A stretch of DNA of 64,000 nucleotides, taken from contig DUMF01000020.1 of assembly GCA_012840015.1 (NCBI GenBank), positions 1 through 64,000 of the forward strand. Direction: 5' to 3'. A program made the position numbers and the translations under genes. Position 1 is the stretch's first letter; every line of letters starts with the position of its first letter. The notes beneath the pieces are model-generated. The model did not search any database. It was not told where the DNA came from and worked only from the letters and a program-made list of their open reading frames with translations. The DNA comes from Bacillota bacterium (lineage in GTDB: Bacteria; Bacillota; Sulfobacillia; DUMF01). Shown here one piece after another: positions 8,628 to 19,174 of the stretch.

Positions 8628-8969
8628 AGGACCTCACCTGGTTCCCCGTCCTTCTACCTGGTAGTACTACACAGGCCAACTCCTATCCTCCCTCAAGGCC
8701 AGGGGCCTCCGCCGCGACTCCGAGAGCTCATCTGACCGATTCCCATTGCCACTTAACGGCCGCCCGTGATGGGTAGGGTCAAGGGTTGGAAAAAGGGATA
8801 AGTGGCGTAAGTCCTTTATTTTTCAAGGCTTTGCACTTATCCCTTTGCTATTTTTTATGGACTTAATCCTTTATCCTGTTCCCTAATTGCCTCCTAATCG
8901 GAACCACTTTTCTGCATGGGTGGGAGGAATAAATGCGAAATACACACACTTCTGACCTCCATTACAACA
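8628..8969. other. Intergenic region between the small ORF and glmS
   Basis: 342 bases. The right half (8791-8846) holds the glmS terminator listed separately, in a locally AT-rich patch that also has two similar copies of a TAAG/ATCCTTTAT-type sequence (around 8808 and 8862). In the left half (8628-8790) I see no gene or clear promoter. Confidence 0.5.
8791..8846 (-). terminator. Terminator downstream of glmS
   Basis: AAAAGGGATAAGTG (8791-8804) and CACTTATCCCTTT (8834-8846) are inverted repeats of 13 bp. Inside, CCTT/AAGG forms a second short stem. On the minus strand the stem ends in CCCTTTTT, and on the plus strand it is followed by GCTATTTTTT, so it could stop transcription from either side. 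It lies 124 bases past the glmS stop codon. Confidence 0.7.
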
Positions 8970-10805
8970 TCACTCAACAGTCACGCTCTTGGCCAGGTTG
9001 CGAGGCTTATCCACGTCGCAACCCCGCTCCACGGCAGCATAGTACGCTACAAGCTGTAACGGGATAACGCTCAACACCGGCATTAGTAGCGGGTGACTGG
9101 ACGGAAGCTGCAGATGCCAGTCTGAGTGCTGTGGAGTCTCTTCGTCATCGTCCCGGCAGAAGGCATAGATCTTTCCTCCCCGCGCCTTGACCTCCGTTAT
9201 GTTGGAAAGCATCTTCTCCCGAACGTGTGGTTGTGTCACCAGCGCGATGACCGGTACATCCCGCGTGATCAGGGCAAGCGTACCGTGCTTGAGTTCTCCT
9301 GCGGCATAAGCTTCAGCGTGAATGTAGGAGATCTCTTTCAGTTTGAGCTGTCCTTCCATGGCTACCGCATAGTCAAGGCCCCTTCCGATGAAGAAAGCGT
9401 CCTCCCACCGGGCAATAGCTTTTGCCAGCTCCGCGACTTGGGATTCCGTGGCCAATACCTTTCGCGCTTTCTCCGGGAGCGCTCTCAATTCCTGCGCCAG
9501 GGTTTCGCACAGCTTCTGTCCTGAACCTGTGGGATCACCCGCGTGGGTCTGAGCGAATGCCATGGCGAGCAACGTCATGACGATTAGCTGAGTCACATAA
9601 GCCTTTGTGGACGCCACCGCCACTTCCGGCCCCGCCAACGTGTATACAGTATGGTCCGCCTCCCGCGCCACGGTACTGCCCATCACGTTGCTCACCGCTA
9701 TCACGGGCACGCCTCGAGCGCGGCTTTCCCGAAGCGCAGCGATGGTATCAGCCGTTTCGCCAGACTGACTTATCACGATCACCAGGTCACCGGCATCCAA
9801 AACAGGGTCTCTGTACCTGTATTCGGAGGCTAGGTCCACCTCGACCGGAAGCCGCGCCAGCTTCTCGATGAGGTATTTGCCCACTACCCCCGCATGGTAA
9901 GCCGTCCCGCATGCCACGATGCGAACCCTTTTCGTTTTTGCAAGCAACTCGGGCGGCACTCGCAACTCGTTGAAGTCAACCCTCGTACCGCTGAGCCTGC
10001 CCCTGAGCGTATTGGCAATGGCATCAGGTTGCTCGTGAATCTCCTTGAGCATGAAGTGGGGATATCCTCCCTTTTGAGCCGATACCGGGTCCCATTCAAC
10101 TCTGAAAACGTTTCTCTCCAGGGGAGTGCCATTCCGGTCAGTGATCTCAACCCTATCGGCAGTAACAGTAGCCACGTCACCGTCACGCAGTATTACTGTT
10201 TCGCGCGTGTGATCCAGCAAGGCAGGTATGTCAGAGGCCACCATGTTCTCGCCGCGACCGAGCCCTATCACCAGAGGGCTGTCTTTCCTGGCGACCACGA
10301 TTTTGTGAGGGTCACGCGTGCTGATTACCGCAAGCGCGAATGAACCACTCAACCGGCATACGGCCCGTCGAACTGCAATTTCCAACCGCCCATCTAGGTA
10401 CTGCTCGATCAAATGGGCCACTACTTCGGTATCCGTCTCAGAACGGAACACGTGCCCTGCCGCCATAAGTTCTCGCCTCAAAGCGGCGTGGTTTTCAATG
10501 ATACCGTTATGCACCACCGCCACCTCGTTCCGACAGTCAGTGTGGGGATGGGCGTTAGCATCAGAAGGCTTGCCGTGAGTCGCCCACCTGGTGTGCGACA
10601 CGGCCACCTTGGCATCGGTACAAACTCCAGACAGCATCTGGCAGAGCTTAGCTATCCTCCCCTCAGTCTTGACTACCTTCAAACCGTCCCCGTCGAGGAA
10701 AGCGATACCTGCGGAATCGTACCCTCTATATTCAAGCTTCCCCAAGCTATCTATTACCAAAGGAGCGGCGGCTTTGTCGCCAATATATCCCACTATACCG
10801 CACAC
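8970..10805 (-). CDS. glmS: Glutamine--fructose-6-phosphate aminotransferase (isomerizing) GlmS
   Basis: 611 residues. It makes glucosamine-6-phosphate from fructose-6-phosphate and glutamine, the first step toward UDP-GlcNAc and cell wall. The start is fixed at the GTG at 10805 because the next codon is the catalytic Cys (CGIVGYIG) that must become N-terminal, with GGAGGG seven bases upstream. The frame stays open 47 codons further 5', but that stretch is the ribozyme region. N-terminal glutaminase domain (HTRWATHGKP, AVVHNGIIEN), then two SIS domains (SQSGETADT, STKAYVTQ). It ends ...DKPRNLAKSVTVE, the standard GlmS tail. Expression is likely set by the glmS ribozyme upstream. Confidence 0.97.
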   Translation of the reverse strand: MCGIVGYIGDKAAAPLVIDSLGKLEYRGYDSAGIAFLDGDGLKVVKTEGRIAKLCQMLSGVCTDAKVAVSHTRWATHGKPSDANAHPHTDCRNEVAVVHNGIIENHAALRRELMAAGHVFRSETDTEVVAHLIEQYLDGRLEIAVRRAVCRLSGSFALAVISTRDPHKIVVARKDSPLVIGLGRGENMVASDIPALLDHTRETVILRDGDVATVTADRVEITDRNGTPLERNVFRVEWDPVSAQKGGYPHFMLKEIHEQPDAIANTLRGRLSGTRVDFNELRVPPELLAKTKRVRIVACGTAYHAGVVGKYLIEKLARLPVEVDLASEYRYRDPVLDAGDLVIVISQSGETADTIAALRESRARGVPVIAVSNVMGSTVAREADHTVYTLAGPEVAVASTKAYVTQLIVMTLLAMAFAQTHAGDPTGSGQKLCETLAQELRALPEKARKVLATESQVAELAKAIARWEDAFFIGRGLDYAVAMEGQLKLKEISYIHAEAYAAGELKHGTLALITRDVPVIALVTQPHVREKMLSNITEVKARGGKIYAFCRDDDEETPQHSDWHLQLPSSHPLLMPVLSVIPLQLVAYYAAVERGCDVDKPRNLAKSVTVE

Positions 10806-10838
10806 TGATTTTCCCTCCATCTCCAAGAATAAGAATAA

Positions 10839-10854
10839 CCGCGCGGAAGCGCGG
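10839..10854 (-). terminator. Hairpin with T-rich tail between ribozyme and glmS start
   Basis: Minus strand: CCGCGC, loop TTCC, GCGCGG, followed by TTATTCTTATTCTT just ahead of the glmS SD. It resembles a weak intrinsic terminator or a 5'-stabilising hairpin that remains on the mRNA after ribozyme cleavage. Confidence 0.45.
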
Positions 10855-10861
10855 CAAAACA

Positions 10862-11010
10862 AGCGTCCGTCACCTGGTCCTTTTGTTCTCGGGATCGCTC
10901 CCGGGTTTTGTGAAACCGCTGTCGGCCGTGACCAGCCGTGGGGCATCCGCCGAAACTTTCGATAAACCCCACCCTCGTCGACTCCCGCACGCGGGAGTCC
11001 TGGCGCTAAC
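10862..11010 (-). ncRNA. glmS ribozyme (GlcN6P-activated self-cleaving riboswitch)
   Basis: On the minus strand, between glmM and glmS, lies the conserved core: AGCGCCAGGACT at the cleavage site, a GC-rich P2 hairpin (ACTCCCGC/GCGGGAGT), GACGAGGGTGGGGTTTATCG, then TCGGCGGATGCCCCACGG, a P3-type stem GGC...GCC, and a P4-type stem CGGGA/TCCCG. By analogy with known glmS ribozymes, cleavage falls between A at 11007 and G at 11006. When glucosamine-6-phosphate is abundant the RNA cuts itself and the glmS message is degraded. The 3' border is approximate. Confidence 0.95.
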
Positions 11011-11067
11011 TACTCAAACGGACAGCTCTCGCCTATTTGCTCCGCTTTTAGAAAACAATGCTCGTCG

Positions 11068-12444
11068 CTATTTAGAATCGCAAGTCTTCAGTTTCCCGGC
11101 TAACTCAGAAATCCCCTTTGCCAGTTCATCCGCCACCTCCCTCGCGAGTTCTAGACTATTTGCCTCTACAAGTACCCTCACGACGGGCTCGGTCCCCGAA
11201 CCACGAACCACCACCCTTCCTTTCGAACCCAGCCTCATCGCCGCCATCGCCTTCAACCTGGTCGTGGCTTCGTGCTTGAGCAAATTGTGGCGTAAGCCAT
11301 TCTCCACGGGTACATTCACCGTTACCTGAGGGACTCGCTGTATGATGCCCGCCAGCTCAGAAAGACTCCGCTGTGATTCAATCATGACCCTCGCGAGTTG
11401 CACCGAAGTGATGATCCCGTCGCCCGTGTTGGCGTAATCGCGGAGGATTATGTGGCCTGACTGCTCACCGCCCAGGTTAAGGCCTCGTTCCAGCATTCGC
11501 TGGAAGACATACTTGTCGCCCACTGGAGTCCTTTCCAGCGCTATCCCTCGTTCCTTGAGCCATAGCTCCAGCCCAAAGTTGGAGACCACCGTGGCAGCAA
11601 TGGCGCCTCCCTTGAGAAGGTTCCTCTCCAGCATGTACTCCGCAAATATCGCCATTATCTGGTCCCCGTCTACGATCTGCCCTCGCTCGTCGACGGCTAT
11701 CGCCCTGTCTCCGTCCCCATCATATGCTATGCCGGCATCTGCACCAATGTTGCGAACCGCCTGCGAAAGCGCAGAAGGCGAAGTGGAACCACAACCGGCG
11801 TTTATGTTGAACCCATCAGGTTCGCCATTTATTACCGTCACCTCTGCCCCGAGATCGCTCAGAACGCGGGGCGCAAGCTTCGTGGTCGCCCCATTGGCGC
11901 AGTCCAACACCAGCTTTAATCCAGACAAATCGACTCCCTTGAACATTTTCTTCACGCGCTCCACGTAGAGATTGGCAGCTTCAGTATCCTCGTGGAGTCG
12001 CCCTATGGCAAAATCTTTAGCCCTCGGTAAGTCGTCCTTCAAGCTCATCTTTTTCATGAGACGTTCTACTGCGTCCTCGAGAGGATCCGGCAACTTATAG
12101 CCTTCAGGTGAAAATATCTTTATGCCGTTATACTGGAAAGGGTTATGGGAAGCCGAAATGACGAAGCCGCCTTCACACCCTATCGGCGAAATCAGTGAGG
12201 AAATTGCCGGCGTCGGCATGATCCCAGCGCGCCGCACGGAGCACCCCGTCGATAGAATTCCCGCTATCACGGCACATTCGAGCATTTCTCCGGAAGCACG
12301 CGTGTCCCGCCCCACCAGAAAACAAGCGGGCTCTCCCTCAGACACGACCACCGCACCGGCTCGTCCTATGCAATAAGCAAGTTCAGGTGTAAGCTCGAGA
12401 TTTGCGACTCCCCTCACTCCGTCTGTCCCGAAAAGCCTAGCCAA
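11068..12444 (-). CDS. glmM: Phosphoglucosamine mutase GlmM
   Basis: 458 residues. It converts glucosamine-6-phosphate to glucosamine-1-phosphate. Motifs: LFGTDGVRG at the N-terminus, the phosphoserine loop ISASHNPFQYNGIK (near residue 100), the metal loop DGDGDRAI (near 240), the sugar-binding GGEQSGHII and the phosphate-binding RGSGTEPVVRV. TTG start with GAGGTG upstream. It follows cdaR by 32 bases and precedes the glmS ribozyme, so one transcript can carry cdaA-cdaR-glmM-glmS. Confidence 0.96.
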   Translation of the reverse strand: MARLFGTDGVRGVANLELTPELAYCIGRAGAVVVSEGEPACFLVGRDTRASGEMLECAVIAGILSTGCSVRRAGIMPTPAISSLISPIGCEGGFVISASHNPFQYNGIKIFSPEGYKLPDPLEDAVERLMKKMSLKDDLPRAKDFAIGRLHEDTEAANLYVERVKKMFKGVDLSGLKLVLDCANGATTKLAPRVLSDLGAEVTVINGEPDGFNINAGCGSTSPSALSQAVRNIGADAGIAYDGDGDRAIAVDERGQIVDGDQIMAIFAEYMLERNLLKGGAIAATVVSNFGLELWLKERGIALERTPVGDKYVFQRMLERGLNLGGEQSGHIILRDYANTGDGIITSVQLARVMIESQRSLSELAGIIQRVPQVTVNVPVENGLRHNLLKHEATTRLKAMAAMRLGSKGRVVVRGSGTEPVVRVLVEANSLELAREVADELAKGISELAGKLKTCDSK

Positions 12445-12476
12445 TTTTCACACCTCACCTGTCCCATCTTCTGCCC

Positions 12477-13694
12477 TCACCTCGGCACGAGCGAAAGGGT
12501 AACCCGTCCAGGGATAACCTTAACCAGAAAAACGTTTTCGGGCAATACCACCTGAACTGGGAGCTCGTGATCGCCTTCCGTGAGGCCTCTTGCATCCACG
12601 TATGCTTCGACCGAATGAGGGGCTAACCGGTTCAGGATATCTTTTCTACCTGAAACCGTGATGTTCACCTCGGCAGGAATCATCGTCCAGCGAAATCCAG
12701 AAGGAAGGCTTCGCAACCTGACCGGGATAGAAGTGAAACTACGCTCTCCAGTATCCTCGGTGATCCTGATCCTAACAACCACCGTGCGAGTTTCCGCACT
12801 GCTGACCCATGACGGCAACGATACAGGCGTCTGCACTTCCACATCCGACGTTTTCTGGCTTATATCGACCGGTGGTGTGCTCACGTAAGCCAAGTTCTGG
12901 ACCAGTTCCGAAGGCCCGCGCACTTTGATCGTAGCTGGTTCCACTTGAACCAATGAGACTGTGTACCCAGTAGCTGGTTGACCGGTCACCTGGGCTCGCA
13001 CCTGAACTATCTTGGCAGGAGGTAACGTCTTCATCGGCACCGTCACATCCACACTTTCCGGATCCATAACGAGCCCGGGCACTTCTTTCCCTTCCTGGTC
13101 CACAGGCTTCAGAGTAACTGTACGGGTGAAAGTCACGGTCTGCCCGCTCACGTCAACAACCCCGAAAGCTTTGGTGACCAATGCCACCTTGCTCGCCGCC
13201 CCCTTTACCGTAACCCCGTCTACCTGAGGTTTTGGGGGATTAGCTGCATAGTCTTCGGGTGGGGTGCCTGCTGTGCGCACCTCGATGCTGACGTTCTTGG
13301 AAACCATCGCTTCGAGGGTGACCGTCGCTATCGCCGGGCTGATCTCGGCGACCTCGCACCCCTGGGGAGGCTGGATGCGGATCGGCACCGTAACCTTTCC
13401 GGGCGCAGCACCGCTAAGGTTGACCTCTGCGGTGAGTGTTGTCTCGTTCAATGAGCTTAGCACGCGCCTGTTGCCTCGTAAGGTCACGCTGACCATGGCG
13501 GGTGACGCATCAACAAGCACGGTCTGTGAACTGTTGTTCGTATACTTCACAGTGACTCCCCTGTAAGTCCTGAGCTCAACAGGGTTTAACTCGTTGGTAA
13601 CTTGCAGCCATAACACCAGCGCGACCAGCACCGAAATGACTTTTAGCGCAAAATCGTTTTCTAGCCACCTATCCAAACCAATCCCACCAATCAA
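12477..13694 (-). CDS. cdaR: CdaA regulatory protein CdaR (YbbR-repeat protein)
   Basis: 405 residues. One N-terminal membrane helix (about 14-31, ALKVISVLVALVLWLQV) followed by four YbbR-type beta domains outside the cell (repeating VTVPIRI, VDVTVPMK, VVVRIRI patterns). In Bacillota CdaR binds and modulates the diadenylate cyclase CdaA. The TTG start overlaps the cdaA stop (TTGA), indicating translational coupling. Confidence 0.92.
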   Translation of the reverse strand: MIGGIGLDRWLENDFALKVISVLVALVLWLQVTNELNPVELRTYRGVTVKYTNNSSQTVLVDASPAMVSVTLRGNRRVLSSLNETTLTAEVNLSGAAPGKVTVPIRIQPPQGCEVAEISPAIATVTLEAMVSKNVSIEVRTAGTPPEDYAANPPKPQVDGVTVKGAASKVALVTKAFGVVDVSGQTVTFTRTVTLKPVDQEGKEVPGLVMDPESVDVTVPMKTLPPAKIVQVRAQVTGQPATGYTVSLVQVEPATIKVRGPSELVQNLAYVSTPPVDISQKTSDVEVQTPVSLPSWVSSAETRTVVVRIRITEDTGERSFTSIPVRLRSLPSGFRWTMIPAEVNITVSGRKDILNRLAPHSVEAYVDARGLTEGDHELPVQVVLPENVFLVKVIPGRVTLSLVPR

Positions 13695-14512
13695 GTCCTC
13701 TCAACGTTCCGGTGAAAAAGCCTCATCGGGGTACTCTTCGGGTGCAACAATGACCTCAACATCTCACGCAAGGTCTTTTCGTCCAGGTTCCTGATGAGTT
13801 TGCCCGCATTTGCAAGTGAAACCATGCTGGTCTCTTCTGATATCACCAGTGCGACCGCATCGGAGTGCTCGGTTATACCGAGAGCCGCCCTGTGCCTTGA
13901 TCCCACTTCAACCCCGAGACTCGGGTCATCGGTGAGCGGTAAGAAACACGCCGCGGCCATGATCCGGTCTCCCCTCACGATGACCGCCCCGTCGTGAAGA
14001 GGAGTGTTGGGCACGAAAATGTTTTGGAGGATTTCCGCCGAGACCACCGCCTCCATCTTGATGCCGGTCTCGATATAGTCGTTTAGCCCGGTTTCTCTTT
14101 CAATGACGATGAGCCCCCCAATGTTGTTCCTGGAAAGCCTCATCGCTGTCTTCACGAGTTCTTCAATTACCCTGGTGACTTCCTCCTCGCCCAGAACCAA
14201 GAACTGCCCGGAGAAAAACTTCCCACGGCCTACCTGCTCGAGGGCACGTCGTAGCTCGGGTTGAAAAACGACGGGCAAAGCGACGAATACCATGCTTCTC
14301 AAGTTCACGAGCAGCCAGTTTATAGTGTAAAGTCGTAACCACTGAGATACAGTTGTGGCTATCAACAGCACCAGGATGCCTTTCAGCAACTGTACGGCCC
14401 GTGTACCGCGAATCAAGGTCAGGAATTTGTATATCAAATACGACATTACGATGATATCTACGGCAGCGATGATCACGTCGCGCACTGTCATGAAACGAAG
14501 GCCAGTAAGCAA
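13691..14512 (-). CDS. cdaA: Membrane diadenylate cyclase CdaA (c-di-AMP synthase)
   Basis: 273 residues. Three N-terminal membrane helices (within 1-85), then the DAC domain with DGA at 174-176 (PLHDGAVIV) and RHR at 206-208 (GSRHRAALG), the two signature motifs for condensing two ATP into c-di-AMP. TTG start with AGGTGG six bases upstream; an ATG seven codons later has no SD. First gene of the cdaA-cdaR-glmM-glmS operon. In other Bacillota GlmM also binds CdaA, so the whole operon ties c-di-AMP to wall-precursor synthesis. Confidence 0.95.
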   Translation of the reverse strand: MLTGLRFMTVRDVIIAAVDIIVMSYLIYKFLTLIRGTRAVQLLKGILVLLIATTVSQWLRLYTINWLLVNLRSMVFVALPVVFQPELRRALEQVGRGKFFSGQFLVLGEEEVTRVIEELVKTAMRLSRNNIGGLIVIERETGLNDYIETGIKMEAVVSAEILQNIFVPNTPLHDGAVIVRGDRIMAAACFLPLTDDPSLGVEVGSRHRAALGITEHSDAVALVISEETSMVSLANAGKLIRNLDEKTLREMLRSLLHPKSTPMRLFHRNVERT

Positions 14513-14545
14513 CCTCTACCACCTCGCGACAAAAGGCCTTAATCA

Positions 14546-14575
14546 ACTATATACCAGTTATTAGTAAACGAGCAA
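14546..14575 (-). promoter_or_regulatory. Candidate promoter of the cdaA operon
   Basis: Minus strand: TTGCTC (14575-14570), 18-base spacer, TATAGT (14551-14546), about 30 bases before the cdaA SD. It lies in the 68-base gap after uvrC. The hexamers are decent, not perfect. Confidence 0.5.
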
Positions 14576-14580
14576 CGTAT

Positions 14581-16353
14581 CTACCCGAAGTGCTCTTTGA
14601 GCTGTTCCGCCAGCTTACGGGTCATGCCTTGAACTGAACATATCTCTTGGATACTGGCCGCTCTCAACCCTTCAAGGCTCCCGAATCTTTTCAGGAGAGC
14701 GGCTCTCCGTTTCGGCCCGATACCCGGGATCTCCTCAAGCAGCGACGCAACCGCGTCGTTTCGCCGGAGAGTCCTATGATACTTCACCGCGAAACGGTGT
14801 GCCTCATCCCTTAGACTCTGAAGCACTTGCAGGGCCGTGGAGTCTCCCGGAAGCCTCAACGGTTCATTGCAGTCCTCCGCGTAAATGAGTTCTTCCCTCT
14901 TCGCGAGCGCTATCGTCGGAATCTCTATCCCCATTTCCTCCTGGGCCCGGAGCCCCGCAGCGAGCTGACCAGGCCCTCCGTCAACGACTATCAAGTCTGG
15001 CCTGTCTGAAGCGGCGCTTGCTTGCGTGAGGTATTTTAGCCTTCGTTTCAACGCCTCGTACATCATGGCGTAATCGTCCGGGCCGGGTGTAGCTATCCTG
15101 AACTTGCGATAGTCCGCTTTGGACGGCATGCCGTCTACGAATACCACCATCGATGCCACAGCGTATTTCCCCTGGATGTTAGATATGTCGAACGCCTCTA
15201 TCCTTCGAGGCAGGTGCTTCAAGCCCAACAGCCGCTGTAGCTCCGACAGGCCCGCCTGCAGGCGTTCTTGCCTTGGTCTGGCTTGCTCCATTCCTGAGCG
15301 CGCGTTTTCCTCCGCCATGCGCAAAAGCTGCGCCCTCAGCCCGCGAGACGCAGTAGAGAGCTTCGCAGGGATATATTCCAGAATGCCCGGCAGATCCTCT
15401 TGAGCGGGCAGCTTGGGTACCACGATCTCAGGTGGTACGCTCGAAGCCGCGGGGTAGTAAAGCTTTAGCACGGAAGCCACCAGTTCCTCCGTAGACTCGC
15501 CTGCAATCCCCGTCAGAAACAGCTGCTCCCTGCCAACGAGCTTGCCATCTCTCACCTGAAGTATCGACGCACAGGCCTCGGGCTCTATCTTCCATATTCC
15601 GATAATGTCCACGTCTCCAAGCCTCGAGGACACCACGTGCTGTTTCTCCATAACCTCGTCTATGGACCTGAGCAGATCGCGTATCTCGGCCGCACGTTCG
15701 AAGTTCAATTGTGTGCTGTAAGCCTGCATTTTCTCGACGAGTTCTTTGCGCAATTCGTTCTGGTGGCCTTCTAGGAACCTCATCAGGCCCTGGATCATGG
15801 CCATATATTCTTCCCGCGAAACCTTGCCCGCGCACGGCCCCAAACAGCGCTTGATGTGATAGTTCAGACATGGGCGTTTGGAATTCCTTAGCACCGAATC
15901 GGAACAAGTCCTGTATGGAAATAGTCTGCGGATAAGCCTGAGGGTATCACGCACGGCGCCGGAACGCGTATACGGTCCGAAATACCTGGAACCGTCGCGC
16001 TTCATCCTCCTCGCCACCACAACGCGCGGCCACTCCTCCTCTAGCGTTATGCGCAGGTATGGGTAGTTTTTGTCATCCCGCAGCCTCACGTTGTATTTTG
16101 GCCTGTGCTGTTTGATAAGATTGTTCTCGAGGATGAGAGCCTCTACTTCGGAGGCCGTAATAATGAATTCCAACGACTCGGCGTTGCTCACGATCTGTCT
16201 TACTTTCGGCAGCTTGAAGTTCGCTTCCTGGAAGTAAGACCTGACCCTGTTCCGCAACGACACCGCCTTACCTACGTATATCACTTTTCCTGCCTTATCT
16301 CGAAAAATGTAGACACCAGAGCTATCCGGCAAGTCCGGCGGCATCTCTATCAC
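14581..16353 (-). CDS. uvrC: Excinuclease ABC subunit C (UvrC)
   Basis: 590 residues from the GTG at 16353 (GGAGG nine bases upstream; an ATG three codons later is the alternative). It makes the two incisions of nucleotide excision repair. GIY-YIG nuclease domain near the N-terminus ([18 protein letters not shown]), UVR motif near residue 205, RNase-H-like C-terminal nuclease with FDISNIQGK and VVDGGPGQL, and a final tandem helix-hairpin-helix ([18 protein letters not shown]). Its 5' end overlaps the uvrA 3' end. Confidence 0.96.
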   Translation of the reverse strand: MIEMPPDLPDSSGVYIFRDKAGKVIYVGKAVSLRNRVRSYFQEANFKLPKVRQIVSNAESLEFIITASEVEALILENNLIKQHRPKYNVRLRDDKNYPYLRITLEEEWPRVVVARRMKRDGSRYFGPYTRSGAVRDTLRLIRRLFPYRTCSDSVLRNSKRPCLNYHIKRCLGPCAGKVSREEYMAMIQGLMRFLEGHQNELRKELVEKMQAYSTQLNFERAAEIRDLLRSIDEVMEKQHVVSSRLGDVDIIGIWKIEPEACASILQVRDGKLVGREQLFLTGIAGESTEELVASVLKLYYPAASSVPPEIVVPKLPAQEDLPGILEYIPAKLSTASRGLRAQLLRMAEENARSGMEQARPRQERLQAGLSELQRLLGLKHLPRRIEAFDISNIQGKYAVASMVVFVDGMPSKADYRKFRIATPGPDDYAMMYEALKRRLKYLTQASAASDRPDLIVVDGGPGQLAAGLRAQEEMGIEIPTIALAKREELIYAEDCNEPLRLPGDSTALQVLQSLRDEAHRFAVKYHRTLRRNDAVASLLEEIPGIGPKRRAALLKRFGSLEGLRAASIQEICSVQGMTRKLAEQLKEHFG

Positions 16354-19174
16354 GCGCCAACACCTCCGCCAGAAAACGCCCGGTGTGGGACTCCGGCACC
16401 CGTGCAATTTCCTCTGGAGTACCGCAAGCGACCACTTGGCCGCCGCCTTCTCCGCCCTCGGGGCCTAAGTCTATCACGTAATCTGCACATTTTATTACGT
16501 CCAGGTTGTGCTCTATCACCAGCACCGTGCTGCCAGATTCCACCAGTCGCTGCAACACCTCCAAGAGCCTTCGCACGTCCTCCATGTGCAGCCCCGTCGT
16601 GGGTTCGTCCAGGATGTAGAGAGTGCCGCCGTTGCTGCGCCTGCTCAGCTCCGTGGCGAGTTTGACTCGCTGAGCCTCGCCCCCCGAAAGCTGAGTGGCC
16701 GGCTGCCCCAGTCTGATGTATCCGAGTCCCACGTCATAAAGCGTCTGGAGCCGCCGTTTGATCCCTTCGACATTTTCGAAGAAGTTCAGCGCTTCTTCGA
16801 CCGTCATATCGAGCACTTCGGCTATATTTCGGCCCTTGTACCTTACTTCGAGCGTTTCGCGATTATAGCGCTTCCCCTTGCATACCTCGCACGGGACGTA
16901 CACGTCGGGGAGAAAATGCATTTCGATTTTGATGATCCCATCGCCGTGGCACGCCTCACACCGGCCGCCCCTCACGTTGAAGCTGAAGCGGCCGGGCGCG
17001 TAACCCCGTGCCCTGGCTTCCGAAGTCTCTGCAAACACCCGTCTGATCAAATCGAACGTGCCCGTATACGTGGCAGGGTTCGATCTAGGCGTTCTGCCGA
17101 TGGGTGACTGGTCTATATCTATAACCTTACGGAGATGCTCTATGCCTTCAATCGCCTCATGTCGCCCCGCTTTGAGCTTAGCTCCATTGAGCACGTTGGC
17201 CAGTTTCCTGTAGACGATCTCATTCACGAGAGTGCTCTTCCCGGACCCTGAAACACCGGTCACGCACACGAACAGGCCAAGCGGTATAGAGACGTCCACG
17301 TTTTTCAGGTTATGCTCCTTAGCCCCGATCACCCGCAACCACTGGCCGCCTGGCCGCCTTCGCGTTGGCGGGACCTCAATCCTGCGCCTACCCGATAAGT
17401 AGCTGCCGGTTATAGACCGCTCACAAGCTTCGATTTGCTCTACGGTGCCCTCTGCCACCACTTCGCCGCCATGCTCGCCAGCTCCCGGCCCCATATCGAT
17501 AATCCAATCCGCTTCGCGAATAGTTTCCTCATCGTGCTCAACAACCACGAGCGTGTTACCGAGGTCACGTAAGCGTTTCAGCGTGTTCAATAATCGCCTG
17601 TTGTCTCGCTGGTGGAGTCCCACGCTAGGTTCATCCAGAACATAAAGCACTCCTACGAGACCCGAGCCTATCTGAGTGGCTAAGTGGATCCTTTGGGCCT
17701 CGCCGCCAGCAAGGCTTCCCGCGCTCCTATCGAGGGTCAAGTAGTCCAATCCTACGTCGACGAGAAACCCGAGCCTTTTGTCGAGTTCGCTCAGAATCTG
17801 CCGTGCGATGAGACGCTCCTTCTCAGTAAGTTCAAGCGAACGCAGAAACTCACGCGCTTTTAGCACGCTCATCGCAGTAAACTGGCTGATGGATATACCT
17901 CCTACCTTGACAGCCAGGCTCTCCGGCTTAAGGCGGGCGCCATGGCAGCACGGGCATTCTAAGGATGACATGTACTCCTGAATCTCCTCACGCACCGCCT
18001 CGCTGGTGGATTCCGCATAGTGCCTCTGAAGGGAATTGATCACTCCTTCAAAGCGCACAAATCCAGTGCTGGAACGCCCGTATCGCGAAACATAGTTAAA
18101 CCTGATTAGTTCAGCTCCGGAGCCGTAGAGGATCACATTCAACTGCTCGGGGGGCAGTTCACGCACGGGTTTGTTCATATCGATTCCGTAGTGCTCGCAT
18201 ACACACCGGAGCAACTGATTGTAATAGTCAGTAGTAGGTTTAGACCATGGCTCTATGGCCCCCTCGGAAAGAGACTTTCCTTTGTCGGGGATGACTTTGT
18301 CTTCGTCCACGACCATCTTGAACCCCAGCCCGTCGCATTCCGGGCACGCACCGTAAGGACTGTTGAACGAAAACATCCTCGGGGACAACTCAGCTATGCT
18401 CACGCCGCACTCCGGGCAAGCTAGATTTTGACTCAAAACGATATCGTCCTGGCCATCTGCTGAAATCACGACTAGCCCACCCGAGAGTTTTATGGCCGCC
18501 TCTACATCTTCCGAAATCCTCGATCTCGCGCCGGGCCGCACTACGATCCTGTCCACGACCGCCTCGATGGTATGCTTTTTGTTCTTGTCGAGCTTAGGCG
18601 CAGCCAAATTCTCGATCTCCACCACTGTCCCGTCCACGCGCGCTCGCACGTACCCGGCCCTGCGAATATCCTCGATCACGCGCCCGTGCTCACCCTTGCG
18701 CCCGCGTACCAGCGGCGCCAGTACCATCGCCCGAGTGCCTTCCGGCAACTGAAGCACCTGATCCACTATCTGATCCACTTCGAGCTTTGATATGGCCCTG
18801 CCGCACACAGGGCAATGCGGATGACCCACCCTAGCATAAAGCAGCCTCAAGTAGTCGTATATCTCCGTGACCGTCCCCACTGTGGACCTCGGGTTTCTAC
18901 TTCCGCTTCTTTGATCTATACAAATCGCCGGAGAAAGCCCCTCCACGAAATCCACATCGGGCTTGTCCATTTGCCCAAGGAATTGCCTGGCATAGGCCGA
19001 CAGGGATTCAACGTACCGTCGTTGGCCCTCTGCGTAAAGGGTGTCTATTGCCAGACTCGATTTCCCCGACCCCGATAGGCCGGTGATGACGACCATCTTC
19101 CCGCGGGGTATGACCACGTCGATGTTCTTCAGATTGTGTTGTCTCGCGCCCTTGATGACGATGCAATTATCCAT
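16322..19174 (-). CDS. uvrA: Excinuclease ABC subunit A (UvrA)
   Basis: 950 residues, normal length. Two ABC ATPase modules: Walker [14 protein letters not shown] (near 33) and [14 protein letters not shown] (near 640), each with a signature ([23 protein letters not shown]). CxxC zinc modules include CPVCG, CPECG...CPECDG and CEACHGDG...CEVCKGKRY. It detects DNA damage with UvrB. It overlaps uvrB by 8 bases and uvrC by 32, a tight B-A-C order. Confidence 0.97.
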   Translation of the reverse strand: MDNCIVIKGARQHNLKNIDVVIPRGKMVVITGLSGSGKSSLAIDTLYAEGQRRYVESLSAYARQFLGQMDKPDVDFVEGLSPAICIDQRSGSRNPRSTVGTVTEIYDYLRLLYARVGHPHCPVCGRAISKLEVDQIVDQVLQLPEGTRAMVLAPLVRGRKGEHGRVIEDIRRAGYVRARVDGTVVEIENLAAPKLDKNKKHTIEAVVDRIVVRPGARSRISEDVEAAIKLSGGLVVISADGQDDIVLSQNLACPECGVSIAELSPRMFSFNSPYGACPECDGLGFKMVVDEDKVIPDKGKSLSEGAIEPWSKPTTDYYNQLLRCVCEHYGIDMNKPVRELPPEQLNVILYGSGAELIRFNYVSRYGRSSTGFVRFEGVINSLQRHYAESTSEAVREEIQEYMSSLECPCCHGARLKPESLAVKVGGISISQFTAMSVLKAREFLRSLELTEKERLIARQILSELDKRLGFLVDVGLDYLTLDRSAGSLAGGEAQRIHLATQIGSGLVGVLYVLDEPSVGLHQRDNRRLLNTLKRLRDLGNTLVVVEHDEETIREADWIIDMGPGAGEHGGEVVAEGTVEQIEACERSITGSYLSGRRRIEVPPTRRRPGGQWLRVIGAKEHNLKNVDVSIPLGLFVCVTGVSGSGKSTLVNEIVYRKLANVLNGAKLKAGRHEAIEGIEHLRKVIDIDQSPIGRTPRSNPATYTGTFDLIRRVFAETSEARARGYAPGRFSFNVRGGRCEACHGDGIIKIEMHFLPDVYVPCEVCKGKRYNRETLEVRYKGRNIAEVLDMTVEEALNFFENVEGIKRRLQTLYDVGLGYIRLGQPATQLSGGEAQRVKLATELSRRSNGGTLYILDEPTTGLHMEDVRRLLEVLQRLVESGSTVLVIEHNLDVIKCADYVIDLGPEGGEGGGQVVACGTPEEIARVPESHTGRFLAEVLARDRDAAGLAG

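Noticed and set aside
10806-10946. 47-codon N-terminal extension of GlmS
   Set aside because: The catalytic Cys must follow the start codon, and this stretch is ribozyme and hairpin sequence.
10793-10990. Leftward 65-codon open frame over the ribozyme
   Set aside because: It overlaps the structured RNA and encodes nothing recognisable.
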